Assembly: GCA_021736135.1 (NCBI GenBank)
Contig: JAIPGO010000039.1
Coordinates: 1 to 33,972, forward strand
Direction of reading: 5' to 3'
DNA length: 33,972 bases
DNA from: Candidatus Cloacimonadota bacterium
GTDB taxonomy: Bacteria > Cloacimonadota > Cloacimonadia > Cloacimonadales > TCS61
The first letter of the stretch is position 1. Each line of letters opens with the position of its first letter. Positions 14,822 to 23,332 of the stretch are shown piece after piece. Below the pieces are notes generated by a model, which saw nothing but the letters and a program-made list of their open reading frames with translations, made no database searches and was not told where the DNA came from. Position numbers and translations under genes: made by a program.

Positions 14822-17800
14822 AATCTCTTTAAATACTCACGTATCAGTTCCTGATATTCAGGTGGAAAATCCCGGTAATTTTCTTCCAGTAACGCTTTCT
14901 GGCGTAATTTGTCAAACTTCATTTTGATTTCAGCAGGAGTATCCCATTCCAGAAATTCACTGTTCTCAGCTTTCCTCTTTTTACTGAATTCCCGCTTATG
15001 AATAGATTTCTGGGCGTCCAGTAACCGGGATAGTATTCTCTCCTGAGTATCGATCAGATCCTGATCAATCCTGCCCTGTTTCAGATTGCGGGATATTCCT
15101 TCCAGATCATCGATCATCTGGTTAATGGCAGAAGTCTGTTTCTGAGCTTCCGTATCATTCTGCAGCATCCTTTTCAGATTTTCAGCCAGACGCTCTTCTT
15201 CTCCTGCCAGTCTTTGCATTTCCTGACGCATGCTCTGCGAAGGTTTTCCGCTGTCCATCATCTGCTGAAAAAGCTGCTGTGTCATCATATTCATCATCAT
15301 CTGCTGTTCACCCATCTGCTGTAACTGCTGCATAAGCGACTGCATACCGCTGCCGCCACCACCCTGCTGCATATTCTGCGAACTTTGCATCAGATCATAG
15401 ATCATCAGATTGATCCCTTTTTGAATATCTTCCAGATAACTTTCCACGTTAGCTGCTTTGGCGTCGTTGATATACTGAAAAAGCTCCCGGAATTCGGACA
15501 TTGTATAATTTACGTCATAAACGAATTTGGGACCCAGAGCCAGTACGATCATCGGAACGGAATAAAGTTTCTGCAGGATCAGGCTTATCGATTCATGTTC
15601 GGATATAAGTTCCGGCAGAATGGCAAAAGGATCGCGCGCATAGCGTTCACTGATCTTTACCTGTTCCCGGCTCATAAAGATGAAACTGCGAATGGCTTGA
15701 TCAAGTGCTTCCCCAATCGCTGCTGAACCGCTCATGCTCATCATGGAATTCATATTTTCCAGCTTCTGACGCAAGCGCTGCATTTTGCTGCCTGCCTGCT
15801 GCTGACTTTGCTGTGCCTGCTGCATCTGCTGGTCACTAAGTTGCTGACTTGCCTGCTCAATATCGCTGCCCAGACTGTCCATCATGCCGGATTCCATAAG
15901 CTGATCCATCTGTTCTTTTACTTTACCGTCACTTTTGGGATCCATTAGGCTATTTGCAGCTTCCATCTGTTTCTGTAAGTCATCCAGCCGTTTCTGCTGG
16001 TCTGCCTGCTCTTGTGCCAGTTTATCGCTGCTTTCTTCACCTTCCGAAGTGCGTTCATTCAGGTCTTCCTGCATCTTTTCCAGTTCTTCGGCAATTTCAA
16101 GGGCTTTCTGCAGGGTTTGTTCCTTCTTTATCTGTTCCAGAAGCTTGAGGGTCTGGTCAATTTTTTCGGCAAAATCCTCCATAGAGAATTTCATATTTTC
16201 CATGGCTTTCTGCATCACTTCCGGATCCATATCTTCCATTGCTTTTGCCATTTCTTCCATAGCTTTCTTCAGATCGTCGTTACTAATTTCTTCCATCAGT
16301 TCCTGGATGCGCTGCATTTTTTCCAGAGTTTCACTGGAAAGCGTCTGGTTATTCTGCATCTTTTCCACCAGTTCCTGGTAGCTTTCCGCCATATTTTCCA
16401 CATTTTCACTCAGGTTTTCCTGTTTCTCAAGAAGTTTTTCCAGGTCTTTTTTATCTTCCCAGTCGTATTCTTCTTTTTTCATCAGTTCCCGGCGCTTTTC
16501 TTCAAAATCCTCCTGCAATTGTTTACTTTCTTCCAGGGTTTTTTCCATGAACTGTGATTTTGCTTCTTCCTCAGATTCTATTTCCTGATATATTTCCGAT
16601 ATTGAAGGGAAGCGCGCCAGATATTTCTGCGAACGCCCCACCTGCTGCTGTGGACTATTATCCGTAATTTCCACCCAATAGGTTAAACGGTCCCCTGGCA
16701 GCAGCCAGATATCATTCAGGTCAAAAACGTATTCCAGTTCGAGCACACTGCCCTTGATCTGTTTCTGAATGATAAGACTATCCGCAACTTCATTATTCAC
16801 CTGATATCTCAAAGTAAGGTCATGCAGCCCGAAATCATCTGTTGCCCGTATTTCCAGACGCAGAAGCATATTCTGGTCTAACAGGGTATCTCTGCCCGGA
16901 TATACTATCCGAATCTCAGGAACCGCATCCGGTACTGCCGTAATGCTTTTTTCCACCCGCTCATTACGGTTACCCAGAAAATCAAGTAGATTGATATGAT
17001 AAGATCCGCTGCGCTCGATGGTAAATTCCCCGTCAAAACTGCTTCTGCCCTTACGTTCCATTGACTGCAATGTGCCATTATCAAATACAACCAGCGCTGT
17101 ATCAATAGGATTATTCGCCACTATCTCCAGTCTTGTTTCCGTGCCGCTTAGTGCTTTTAAATGTCCGTTGCTGCCTTTTTCCAGCACATCTTTTAAACCT
17201 GTATATGCCGGATAGCTGTATTTTACCATATATTCCTGGATCGTCGGCAGTTCAAATATTTCCACCTGAAAAGTATCACTTACCGCATAAGGTGTTTTTA
17301 TGCAGTAAGCAAAAGAAAAATCCAGATTACGGAAAACCCTGCGGTTCTCAAAGAGCTGTTCTTCACGCCAGACTTTTTCCTGTTTCCATAAAAGTGTATG
17401 CTCCACGTTTGGTTCTGCTTCAATGACGCTTATCTCCAAATCGCTGCCTTTGGTCAGTGCTATATTACCGGGACTCACTTCCACAAATTCCTTATGTTCT
17501 TCCGGGGGCATTTTCATCTGCCGGAAATAACCTAAAGCTCCCAGATATCCGCTGCCGTCAATCAATAACAGCAGCACCGAAGCGGCTAATATCGTTAATG
17601 CCAGAGTATAAAGTTGCTGTAAAGGTTCCTTATTTGCCCTAATCTCCTGATTTTCTGCCTGACGGTCTGCCAGTTCCAGAACTGCTGCAATAAACTCCGG
17701 TTCTGACGGATTTTCTGACTGCAGTTCCCAGGCATTTTGATAAGTATCATTTTTATCGTGGTTAAAAATATCCAGTAACCGAGCCGATTGCCGCGCATTC

Positions 17801-18033
17801 AGAAGTGATCGCAGGCACTTGATAACCAGGTAAAGTAAACCCAGAAATAATCCCACCTTAAAGCTTAAGGCCACATAAAACCTTACCAGACGACTCTCTG
17901 CCTGATTATAAATACCGTAGTAAACTGCCACTATCACCAGCACCAGCGAAAGAGCCAGAAGCAGATACCGTCCAATCGTAACCCGATTCTGTGCCCTCTG
18001 CAGCTGCTTGATCCTTCCCACAAACTTTCTCAT
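14809..18033 (-). CDS. Large membrane-anchored coiled-coil protein (DUF4175-like)
   Basis: A 1074-residue protein. Hydrophobic segments lie at about 22-42, 53-75 and 141-160. A mostly beta region at about 185-480 has the look of extracytoplasmic Ig-like sandwich domains (VEVSPGNIALTKGSDLEISV, then LRYQVNNEVADSLI). Next comes a long charged coiled coil, about 485-700, rich in Glu, Lys and Met. A Gln-rich region follows near 740, then a Gly/Gln/Met-rich stretch at about 880-940, and a charged C-terminus. The layout resembles DUF4175 membrane proteins described in Bacteroidetes and Proteobacteria, whose function is not established. The gene stands alone between repeat arrays and the AlbA_2 gene. 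The product most likely spans the inner membrane with its bulk outside the cytoplasm. Confidence 0.7.
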   Translation of the reverse strand: MRKFVGRIKQLQRAQNRVTIGRYLLLALSLVLVIVAVYYGIYNQAESRLVRFYVALSFKVGLFLGLLYLVIKCLRSLLNARQSARLLDIFNHDKNDTYQNAWELQSENPSEPEFIAAVLELADRQAENQEIRANKEPLQQLYTLALTILAASVLLLLIDGSGYLGALGYFRQMKMPPEEHKEFVEVSPGNIALTKGSDLEISVIEAEPNVEHTLLWKQEKVWREEQLFENRRVFRNLDFSFAYCIKTPYAVSDTFQVEIFELPTIQEYMVKYSYPAYTGLKDVLEKGSNGHLKALSGTETRLEIVANNPIDTALVVFDNGTLQSMERKGRSSFDGEFTIERSGSYHINLLDFLGNRNERVEKSITAVPDAVPEIRIVYPGRDTLLDQNMLLRLEIRATDDFGLHDLTLRYQVNNEVADSLIIQKQIKGSVLELEYVFDLNDIWLLPGDRLTYWVEITDNSPQQQVGRSQKYLARFPSISEIYQEIESEEEAKSQFMEKTLEESKQLQEDFEEKRRELMKKEEYDWEDKKDLEKLLEKQENLSENVENMAESYQELVEKMQNNQTLSSETLEKMQRIQELMEEISNDDLKKAMEEMAKAMEDMDPEVMQKAMENMKFSMEDFAEKIDQTLKLLEQIKKEQTLQKALEIAEELEKMQEDLNERTSEGEESSDKLAQEQADQQKRLDDLQKQMEAANSLMDPKSDGKVKEQMDQLMESGMMDSLGSDIEQASQQLSDQQMQQAQQSQQQAGSKMQRLRQKLENMNSMMSMSGSAAIGEALDQAIRSFIFMSREQVKISERYARDPFAILPELISEHESISLILQKLYSVPMIVLALGPKFVYDVNYTMSEFRELFQYINDAKAANVESYLEDIQKGINLMIYDLMQSSQNMQQGGGGSGMQSLMQQLQQMGEQQMMMNMMTQQLFQQMMDSGKPSQSMRQEMQRLAGEEERLAENLKRMLQNDTEAQKQTSAINQMIDDLEGISRNLKQGRIDQDLIDTQERILSRLLDAQKSIHKREFSKKRKAENSEFLEWDTPAEIKMKFDKLRQKALLEENYRDFPPEYQELIREYLKRLNSE

Positions 18034-18121
18034 TTACATCATTACCTTTTTTTTCTTTTAAATTCTTTATTAATTAGCATAAAATAATATATCTCACTAT
18101 ATCTCAATCTGTTATGATAAC

Positions 18122-19795
18122 TTAATCATTTTTCTTATCTTTTTTATATGTATTATATGCCAGGAAATACTGACGGTACTTCCTTCCACCTGTGTGAGAT
18201 ATTTTTCCTGAATTAACCAGATTCCTTAAGTTTTTTCTTAAATCTTCAGTTTTTATATCTATTAGTCTTGTATTAATTTCACCAATACACGAATTTGGAT
18301 GTCGAGATAAATCCTCAATTATTAATCTTTCCAAAACATGTGGTTCGATTGTTTTCAAGGTCGTCTTCATATCCTTACCAAAAAACTGGAAAAATTTATT
18401 ATCTAAAAAATATTCTGTTGCTCGTTTTGTTCCTCTTTTTCTGATCAGACTTTTTACTAACAATGTTGAAACCCAGCTTCTTAATCTGTCTTCTCCCTCG
18501 AGTTGTAATTTCTTTGATAGATTTATTGCACTGATTCTCTGTTCCTGAGCAATAATTCCTAAAGCAATTATTTCCTTCTGCTTTAAGTCCTGAAATGTTT
18601 TAGGTATTTCTTCCATAATAGTTGCTATTTCCATAGATAATACTCTTGAATAAATCGTTACACTGAATCTATCAAATTCACTGATCAATTCTGGTAGTGG
18701 TTTGTTATTAAGGCAAAGTTGTTCATAGATCATATCATAACCTGAACCCTCACTTTCCATTAATCCCAAAGCTTTAAATATTTTTATCATATTAGAATTA
18801 CGACCTCCGGATCTATGCAAGATATTATGTACAGTAATCCCCATTGGTAATCCACCAGGACTTGTTAATGTCAAGCGATCTGAATAAAGGGAAATATAAA
18901 TATCTCCTAAAATGGAATAACTCTTATGTACAAAAGCATTGACTATGATCTCTCGAATAATCTCCCGTCGAAAATGAGGGATCTGATACCGTACAAAACC
19001 ATCTTGTAATTCATCAAATGTATATAACTCGCCTGCTTCTTTTTCTATCTCTATTAATAATTGTCGTGGATTGTACCTGTTATCGCACCAGTCAATTTTT
19101 CTTATTTTCTCTTCTCTTTCATTATATACTATATATTGAACTGTAAGAGGGTAATTCAAGCGTGCTCTTTGATTTTCATATCCAAGCCATAATACGCCCA
19201 GATTTGTCAGATAGTCTCCTTCGATGAGCTGAAAATACTCTAATATCTCGAGATCAGTTTTCGCTTTAATGAAATCAGTAACCCTTGAAGAGTATCTTAT
19301 CTCTTTAAGAAAATACTTGATCTCTTCCTGATTTACATCCTCCAGTCTATAATGCTTCTGGTTCACAATTTCCCATTGAAAGGCATTTTTCTCCTGCAGA
19401 AGATGGATGGCAGCTTGAGGATCGACAGGTTGAGTGGAATCACCTATCCTTATATAAATCTGTCCCTGGGAAGTCGTGGCGATAGTATTTAACGAAGGTA
19501 AGATCAATATCCGTGCATATTGTCCACCATTTTCATGATGACTTATTCTATAATCTACAAAAGATACATTGAAAGTTAAACTCATCAATCGTTTAACAAA
19601 ATCCTCTAATAATGATGCTGAGATTCTTTGAGAGGGATCAGGCTCAATTTCATTATCACCGATCCCTATAATTATTTCACCACCTTGAGAATTAGCAAAA
19701 GCCACACACTCCTTTGCTAATTTTTGAGGATTAGAAAAAATCCTTTCACTCTTTTTCTCAAAGATCATCGTTTCTTTCATGCCATTATCCATCAT
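18122..19795 (-). CDS. AlbA_2-domain ATP-binding regulator-like protein (Schlafen-type / COG2865)
   Basis: A 557-residue protein. An N-terminal AlbA_2 domain (EKKSERIFSNPQKLAKECV, then FANSQGGEIIIGIGDNE at about 30-46) is followed by a GHKL-like ATPase-type C-terminal domain. That domain carries EIIVNAFVHKSY near 275, SPGGLPMGIT near 305 and the glycine-rich SEGSGYDM near 345. Winged-helix-like segments fill the end (about 400-540). Such proteins are annotated as predicted transcriptional regulators; some occur in defence-related loci, though nothing else here suggests defence. The gene is visibly richer in A and T than its neighbours, hinting at acquisition by transfer. Its ATG overlaps the peptidase stop (ATGA), so it is translated with the peptidase. 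Confidence 0.85.
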   Translation of the reverse strand: MMDNGMKETMIFEKKSERIFSNPQKLAKECVAFANSQGGEIIIGIGDNEIEPDPSQRISASLLEDFVKRLMSLTFNVSFVDYRISHHENGGQYARILILPSLNTIATTSQGQIYIRIGDSTQPVDPQAAIHLLQEKNAFQWEIVNQKHYRLEDVNQEEIKYFLKEIRYSSRVTDFIKAKTDLEILEYFQLIEGDYLTNLGVLWLGYENQRARLNYPLTVQYIVYNEREEKIRKIDWCDNRYNPRQLLIEIEKEAGELYTFDELQDGFVRYQIPHFRREIIREIIVNAFVHKSYSILGDIYISLYSDRLTLTSPGGLPMGITVHNILHRSGGRNSNMIKIFKALGLMESEGSGYDMIYEQLCLNNKPLPELISEFDRFSVTIYSRVLSMEIATIMEEIPKTFQDLKQKEIIALGIIAQEQRISAINLSKKLQLEGEDRLRSWVSTLLVKSLIRKRGTKRATEYFLDNKFFQFFGKDMKTTLKTIEPHVLERLIIEDLSRHPNSCIGEINTRLIDIKTEDLRKNLRNLVNSGKISHTGGRKYRQYFLAYNTYKKDKKND

Positions 19796-21045
19796 TTCTT
19801 ATATTTCGCTTCCCATTCCAGCTTCGGTTCCTCATAACTCATATTCCAGAGATATTGCTCGATCTTTTCCTTCTGGCTGCTGTCAATTTCGCGATTTATG
19901 GGATAAACGCCGGCATTAAGTATCCTTTCCAGCATATAGATAGATACTTTTATAGTGCTTAAATAACCGTCGCTGCTCACATTGCGCTGATTATCTCCGT
20001 CAGTATGCATCAATTGTGAAGCAATTCCCCCGCTACGGGCAATATTGAGTGATGGTATTTCATAACGGGCAAAAGGCATACAGTCACTGCTGTAAATTCC
20101 CAGATTCCTGTTAAATAAAAATCCCTTTTCCCTGATCATCCCATCAGCATAGCCCATAAGTTCATTAGTCCCGATCACCGTAACGGAATCAGTACCCATG
20201 GCATCGCCACTTACATCAATATTAAACATCAGACCAAGGCGTGTCTTTATTTCTTCCAGGTGCATTGTCACATAATTCTGACTTCCTAAAAGCCCCAATT
20301 CCTCAGCGCCAAAAAATACTATCCGTAGATCACGTGCCGGTTGATGTTTTTTAAAATATTCCAGAATATTCAAAAGTGCAACAATACCGCCACCATTATC
20401 ACAAGCTCCCGGACTATGCGCAACGGAATCCAGATGTCCGCCTGCCAGCGTTAAAGTTTCATCCAGACCTTTTCCGGGAATATCTACTATAATATTATGA
20501 GCTCTGCCTTTTTTAGTTTCCTGTTTAATCTCAATTTTTACTTCTTTTCCGGAAAGCCTTTTCAGTTTTATACCCACCTCATGGCTTACCGTAATTGAGT
20601 GTACATAACCCTGTTCATAAGCCGTCTGACGGTGACTCAAACTTGTTGCCTTACGCAAGGGACGTCCGATATTGATATAACCTTTCACCCCATTTTCTCT
20701 CAGAAGTGGTGCTATACCCCGGCTGAAGCCGTAACTCATCACGATCTTATCCCGATATTTGCCGCGGTTGTGCTTTACCATATCTATATGATCCAGCCAG
20801 ACCAGTTCGCCTGCCATTTCAATGTTTTCGTTCAATCCGTAAGGGATGCCGGAAAATTCTTTATTTTCTATAATGATCCGTGCCGTCCCCGGATTAAAAG
20901 TGTTGATCTCAAAATCCTCAATTGCCGGTTCCCAGCCTGTTTGACGAATATAGTCACAGATAATGTCAACGGCTTTTTTCTCTCCCTCAGTTCCGCTCAA
21001 ACGCACAAAATCCAGATCCTTGATAACACGCATCGGATTAATCAT
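19792..21045 (-). CDS. M28-family zinc aminopeptidase
   Basis: About 417 residues. The C-terminal two thirds form an M28 co-catalytic zinc peptidase. Ligand motifs are GGHLDSV, ACDNGGG, AEELGLLGS (catalytic and ligand Glu), FNIDVSGD and MHTDGD. A PA-like inserted region (about 95-180, with YRDKIVMSY and VKGYINIG) precedes the metal site, as in many M28 enzymes. No signal peptide is seen, so it may act in the cytoplasm on peptides. Three starts compete: ATG 21105, 21048 and 21045. GGAGG at 21055-21051 leaves five bases to 21045 and only two to 21048, so 21045 is preferred. Confidence 0.88.
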   Translation of the reverse strand: MINPMRVIKDLDFVRLSGTEGEKKAVDIICDYIRQTGWEPAIEDFEINTFNPGTARIIIENKEFSGIPYGLNENIEMAGELVWLDHIDMVKHNRGKYRDKIVMSYGFSRGIAPLLRENGVKGYINIGRPLRKATSLSHRQTAYEQGYVHSITVSHEVGIKLKRLSGKEVKIEIKQETKKGRAHNIIVDIPGKGLDETLTLAGGHLDSVAHSPGACDNGGGIVALLNILEYFKKHQPARDLRIVFFGAEELGLLGSQNYVTMHLEEIKTRLGLMFNIDVSGDAMGTDSVTVIGTNELMGYADGMIREKGFLFNRNLGIYSSDCMPFARYEIPSLNIARSGGIASQLMHTDGDNQRNVSSDGYLSTIKVSIYMLERILNAGVYPINREIDSSQKEKIEQYLWNMSYEEPKLEWEAKYKK

Positions 21046-21233
21046 CATGACCTCCACACATTGTTTTTTGATAATTCTTTTTATTTTCCCGCCCGATGTT
21101 GTCAAGCCTTCAACATATTTCTGTGTATATCCCTTATATTTTACGCTGATGATAAGTAAAGATTGACGAAATGCAAGGAATCAGGGAAAATTGTGTTAAT
21201 AATTAATGGAATAAACCTGAATTTGGAGGTAAT

Positions 21234-21716
21234 ATGGCAGAGAACAGGTTTGAGATCAGAGAAATCGGAAAGATTATTATAGATGACAGACAGGTTATGA
21301 TCGAACTGGGAGAAAAGTATCGTGAGGGATTAGATGGTCTGGCTGGATTCAGTCATATTCAGGTTTTGTGGTGGTGCCACCACAATGATACGGAAAAATA
21401 CCGGCAGAGCATTGAGTGCCATACCCCTTATAAGAACGCTCCGGAAATACTGGGTACTTTTGCCACCCGTTCACCATTCCGTCCCAATCCTATTGGATTA
21501 ACGGCTGCAGCTGTAAAAAGCATTGATGTTCAGAAGGGACGTATTTATCTCTATTACATAGATGCCGAAAATGAATCTCCCCTAATCGATATCAAACCCT
21601 ATCACCCTTCAACTGACCGGATCAGGGACGTGAAAGTGCCATCCTGGTGCGAACACTGGCCTAAATGGCAGGAAGATTCCGAGTTCTTTGCCTGGGAAGA
21701 TGAGTTTGATTTTTAG
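21234..21716 (+). CDS. trmO: tRNA (N6-threonylcarbamoyladenosine-37) N6-methyltransferase TrmO
   Basis: A 160-residue protein of the TsaA/TrmO (UPF0066) family, which adds a methyl group from SAM to t6A37 in tRNA-Thr. Family signatures are GFSHIQVLWW near residue 40, GTFATRSPFRPNPIGLTA near 75-92, and SPLIDIKPYHP near 117-127. The length suits the short bacterial form. The ATG follows GGAGGTAAT. It faces away from the M28 peptidase, and the 188-base gap between them must hold both promoters. Confidence 0.92.
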   Translation: MAENRFEIREIGKIIIDDRQVMIELGEKYREGLDGLAGFSHIQVLWWCHHNDTEKYRQSIECHTPYKNAPEILGTFATRSPFRPNPIGLTAAAVKSIDVQKGRIYLYYIDAENESPLIDIKPYHPSTDRIRDVKVPSWCEHWPKWQEDSEFFAWEDEFDF

Positions 21717-21775
21717 TAATAAAATGTATTTACTCCGGAAATTTCAAAAAATTTTGAAATGATATTGTGCATAAA

Positions 21776-21807
21776 ATTGCAGGCAGCGTTTTAGCGCTGC
21801 CTGCAAT
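21776..21807. terminator. Hairpin terminator between convergent trmO and the outer-membrane-like gene
   Basis: A perfect 13-bp stem (21776-21788 with 21795-21807, arm ATTGCAGGCAGCG, six-base loop). The minus strand shows TTTTAT right after the stem, so it mainly ends the gene at 21830-22417. A second weak A/T palindrome lies at about 21740-21760. Confidence 0.8.
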
Positions 21808-21829
21808 TATAGATTAACCTTTCAGGAAA

Positions 21830-22417
21830 TTATTTAATTCTTCTGCCGAGCATGATGGAGATGTGGGTTTGAACAATATCCAATTCATCATCACCACCCC
21901 ACGAGATGCTTCCATTGTATGTCTGGTATGAAACTTCCAGAAAAAGATCTTTACTGGAAATTATTCCTGCTCCAAAACCGGTGTATAGTCCACCTGTCAG
22001 ATCTCCACTGCCGGCATAATCATCATTGCCGCTGAACAGATCATATCCGATCTTGGCTTTGCCATAAAAATTCATGTTATTAGGATTATTGGTGCCTAAC
22101 TGAATTAAAAAATAGAGCGGGATAAAGCTGAAGGCTTCCTGATATTCATCATTATTATCATCAAAACCACGGGGAACCAACCAGGCTGCACCTATACCGG
22201 CATCAAATTTCGAACCGGCGGATTTGTTGAGAGTATTGATTATCTCACCGAAAACTTCTATTCCTGTGTTAGTATCCTGATCAACACTTCCGGAATAACC
22301 AGATGCGGATATTTCCTGATTGCCAGCCAGATCAACACCAAATCCCAGGTTAAAATCCGCCATTAACAGAGTTACTGTAAATAATAAAAAAAACGATACA
22401 ATAATACTTCTTTTCAT
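21830..22417 (-). CDS. Outer-membrane beta-barrel-like protein
   Basis: A 195-residue protein. A signal peptide (about 1-20, SIIVSFFLLFTVTLLMA) is followed by alternating hydrophobic/polar strands typical of small 8-strand barrels (FNLGFGVDLAG, FYGKAKIGYDLF, GLYTGFGAGII, LFLEVSYQTYNG, THISIMLGRRIK). Acidic and Asn-rich turns lie between. It has no cysteine and a strand-like C-terminus. The role is unknown; porin or structural barrel is the likely class. GGAGGTAAG lies before the ATG. Confidence 0.72.
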   Translation of the reverse strand: MKRSIIVSFFLLFTVTLLMADFNLGFGVDLAGNQEISASGYSGSVDQDTNTGIEVFGEIINTLNKSAGSKFDAGIGAAWLVPRGFDDNNDEYQEAFSFIPLYFLIQLGTNNPNNMNFYGKAKIGYDLFSGNDDYAGSGDLTGGLYTGFGAGIISSKDLFLEVSYQTYNGSISWGGDDELDIVQTHISIMLGRRIK

Positions 22418-22549
22418 CTTACCTCCTGCTTTAAATTTATAACAATCTTAATTAGATCATACTGATCAATTTGAATATTCGGTTTAATTAATGTCAATCA
22501 AAAATTGTTGAAATCGGGGAGAGTAGTTTGATTTAGTGGGGTTTAATTG

Positions 22550-22580
22550 ATATGCCTGATACGCCTTATATGCCTGATAC
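22550..22580 (+). repeat. Short period-18 direct repeat
   Basis: ATATGCCTGATAC occurs twice, at 22550-22562 and 22568-22580. It lies in the 324-base gap 22418-22741, which otherwise holds a heptamer array, the TetR operators and no gene that I can support. Confidence 0.75.
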
Positions 22581-22606
22581 TAAAGAGCAGAGCTGGTTCT
22601 CGCTGT

Positions 22607-22648
22607 TCAAATCACTAATCACTTTTCACTTTTCACTATTCACTTTTT
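22607..22648 (+). repeat. Heptamer tandem repeat, locus C
   Basis: Units TCAAATC, ACTAATC, ACTTTTC, ACTTTTC, ACTATTC, ACTTTTT: a more degenerate array of the same family as 10001-10038, just upstream of the TetR control region. Confidence 0.8.
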
Positions 22649-22665
22649 TTAAGAATTTTCTTGAC

Positions 22666-22723
22666 GTGAGTGGCACTCATAAAGAAATGAGTCCGACTCA
22701 TATAGGAAATGAGCATTAGTCAT
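22666..22723 (+). promoter_or_regulatory. Three evenly spaced palindromic operators ahead of the efflux operon
   Basis: Palindromes of the form ATGAGT-N3-ACTCAT lie at 22666-22680 (first base G), 22687-22701 (perfect) and 22709-22723 (ATGAGC/AGTCAT variant). Their starts are 21 and 22 bases apart, two DNA turns, so bound dimers would lie on one face. A TTGACG box overlaps the first site (22661-22666). The third site ends 18 bases before the TetR start codon. Autoregulation by the adjacent TetR protein is the natural reading. Confidence 0.72.
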
Positions 22724-22741
22724 ATTAAAAAAGGATGTTAT

Positions 22742-23332
22742 ATGCCAAAGATCATTGAGAACATACGGGAGCGTATAATTGAAGTTGCTTATAATCTTTT
22801 CATTCAGGAAGGATATGAGCAGGTGAAGACGGGGCGGATTGCGCGGGATTGCGAGATTGCAGCGGGGACTCTGTTCAATTATTTTCCGACGAAATGGGAT
22901 CTGTTGCGGGAGATACTGGATAAAGTGAAGGAATATGGTTTAAAGGAATTTCTGCAGGCAATGCAGGAGAATCCTGATGGTTATAAGCGTCTGCAATTTG
23001 CAGTTTCGGGTATGTTTTATATCATAGACCGCATCGGCAAGCTGGGTAAGGATTTCTTTATATACATCCTATCGCTTGATGAAGCGGGAATTAACAGGTG
23101 GAAACACGAAGATCCGATTTCAGAGCAACTGATGCTGAAGTCCTTGCGGGAGAGTTTTCCGCAGATGAATGAATTCAGTGAGGATGAGCTTCATCTGCTG
23201 CTGCATAGTTTTCAAGCGCTGGTGATTGCTGCCTATACGCCTGATGAGAAAGAGCAGGAAGCACGGAAGCGTTTCGTGTGCCGTTCCTTTATAGCCATGT
23301 TAAATAGTAAAAAATATGATAAGGAGTGCTGA
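22742..23332 (+). CDS. TetR-family repressor of the efflux operon
   Basis: About 196 residues. The N-terminal helix-turn-helix (IIEVAYNLFIQEGYEQVKT, then IARDCEIAAGTLFNYFPTK) is typical TetR; the remainder is the helical ligand-binding domain. It probably represses its own operon through the three palindromes upstream and releases on binding a pump substrate. The start is placed at ATG 22742, with AAGGA suitably upstream. The earlier in-frame ATG (22709) lies inside the third operator and lacks a ribosome site. The stop overlaps the start of the TolC gene. Confidence 0.9.
   Translation: MPKIIENIRERIIEVAYNLFIQEGYEQVKTGRIARDCEIAAGTLFNYFPTKWDLLREILDKVKEYGLKEFLQAMQENPDGYKRLQFAVSGMFYIIDRIGKLGKDFFIYILSLDEAGINRWKHEDPISEQLMLKSLRESFPQMNEFSEDELHLLLHSFQALVIAAYTPDEKEQEARKRFVCRSFIAMLNSKKYDKEC

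Noticed and set aside
16012-16557. 181-codon plus-strand Phe/His-rich frame
   Set aside because: Antisense of the Glu/Lys-rich coiled coil of the large membrane protein; its odd composition is explained by that.
18122-19795. Defence system based on the Schlafen-type AlbA_2 gene
   Set aside because: No nuclease, toxin or other defence partner lies nearby; its only partner is a peptidase.
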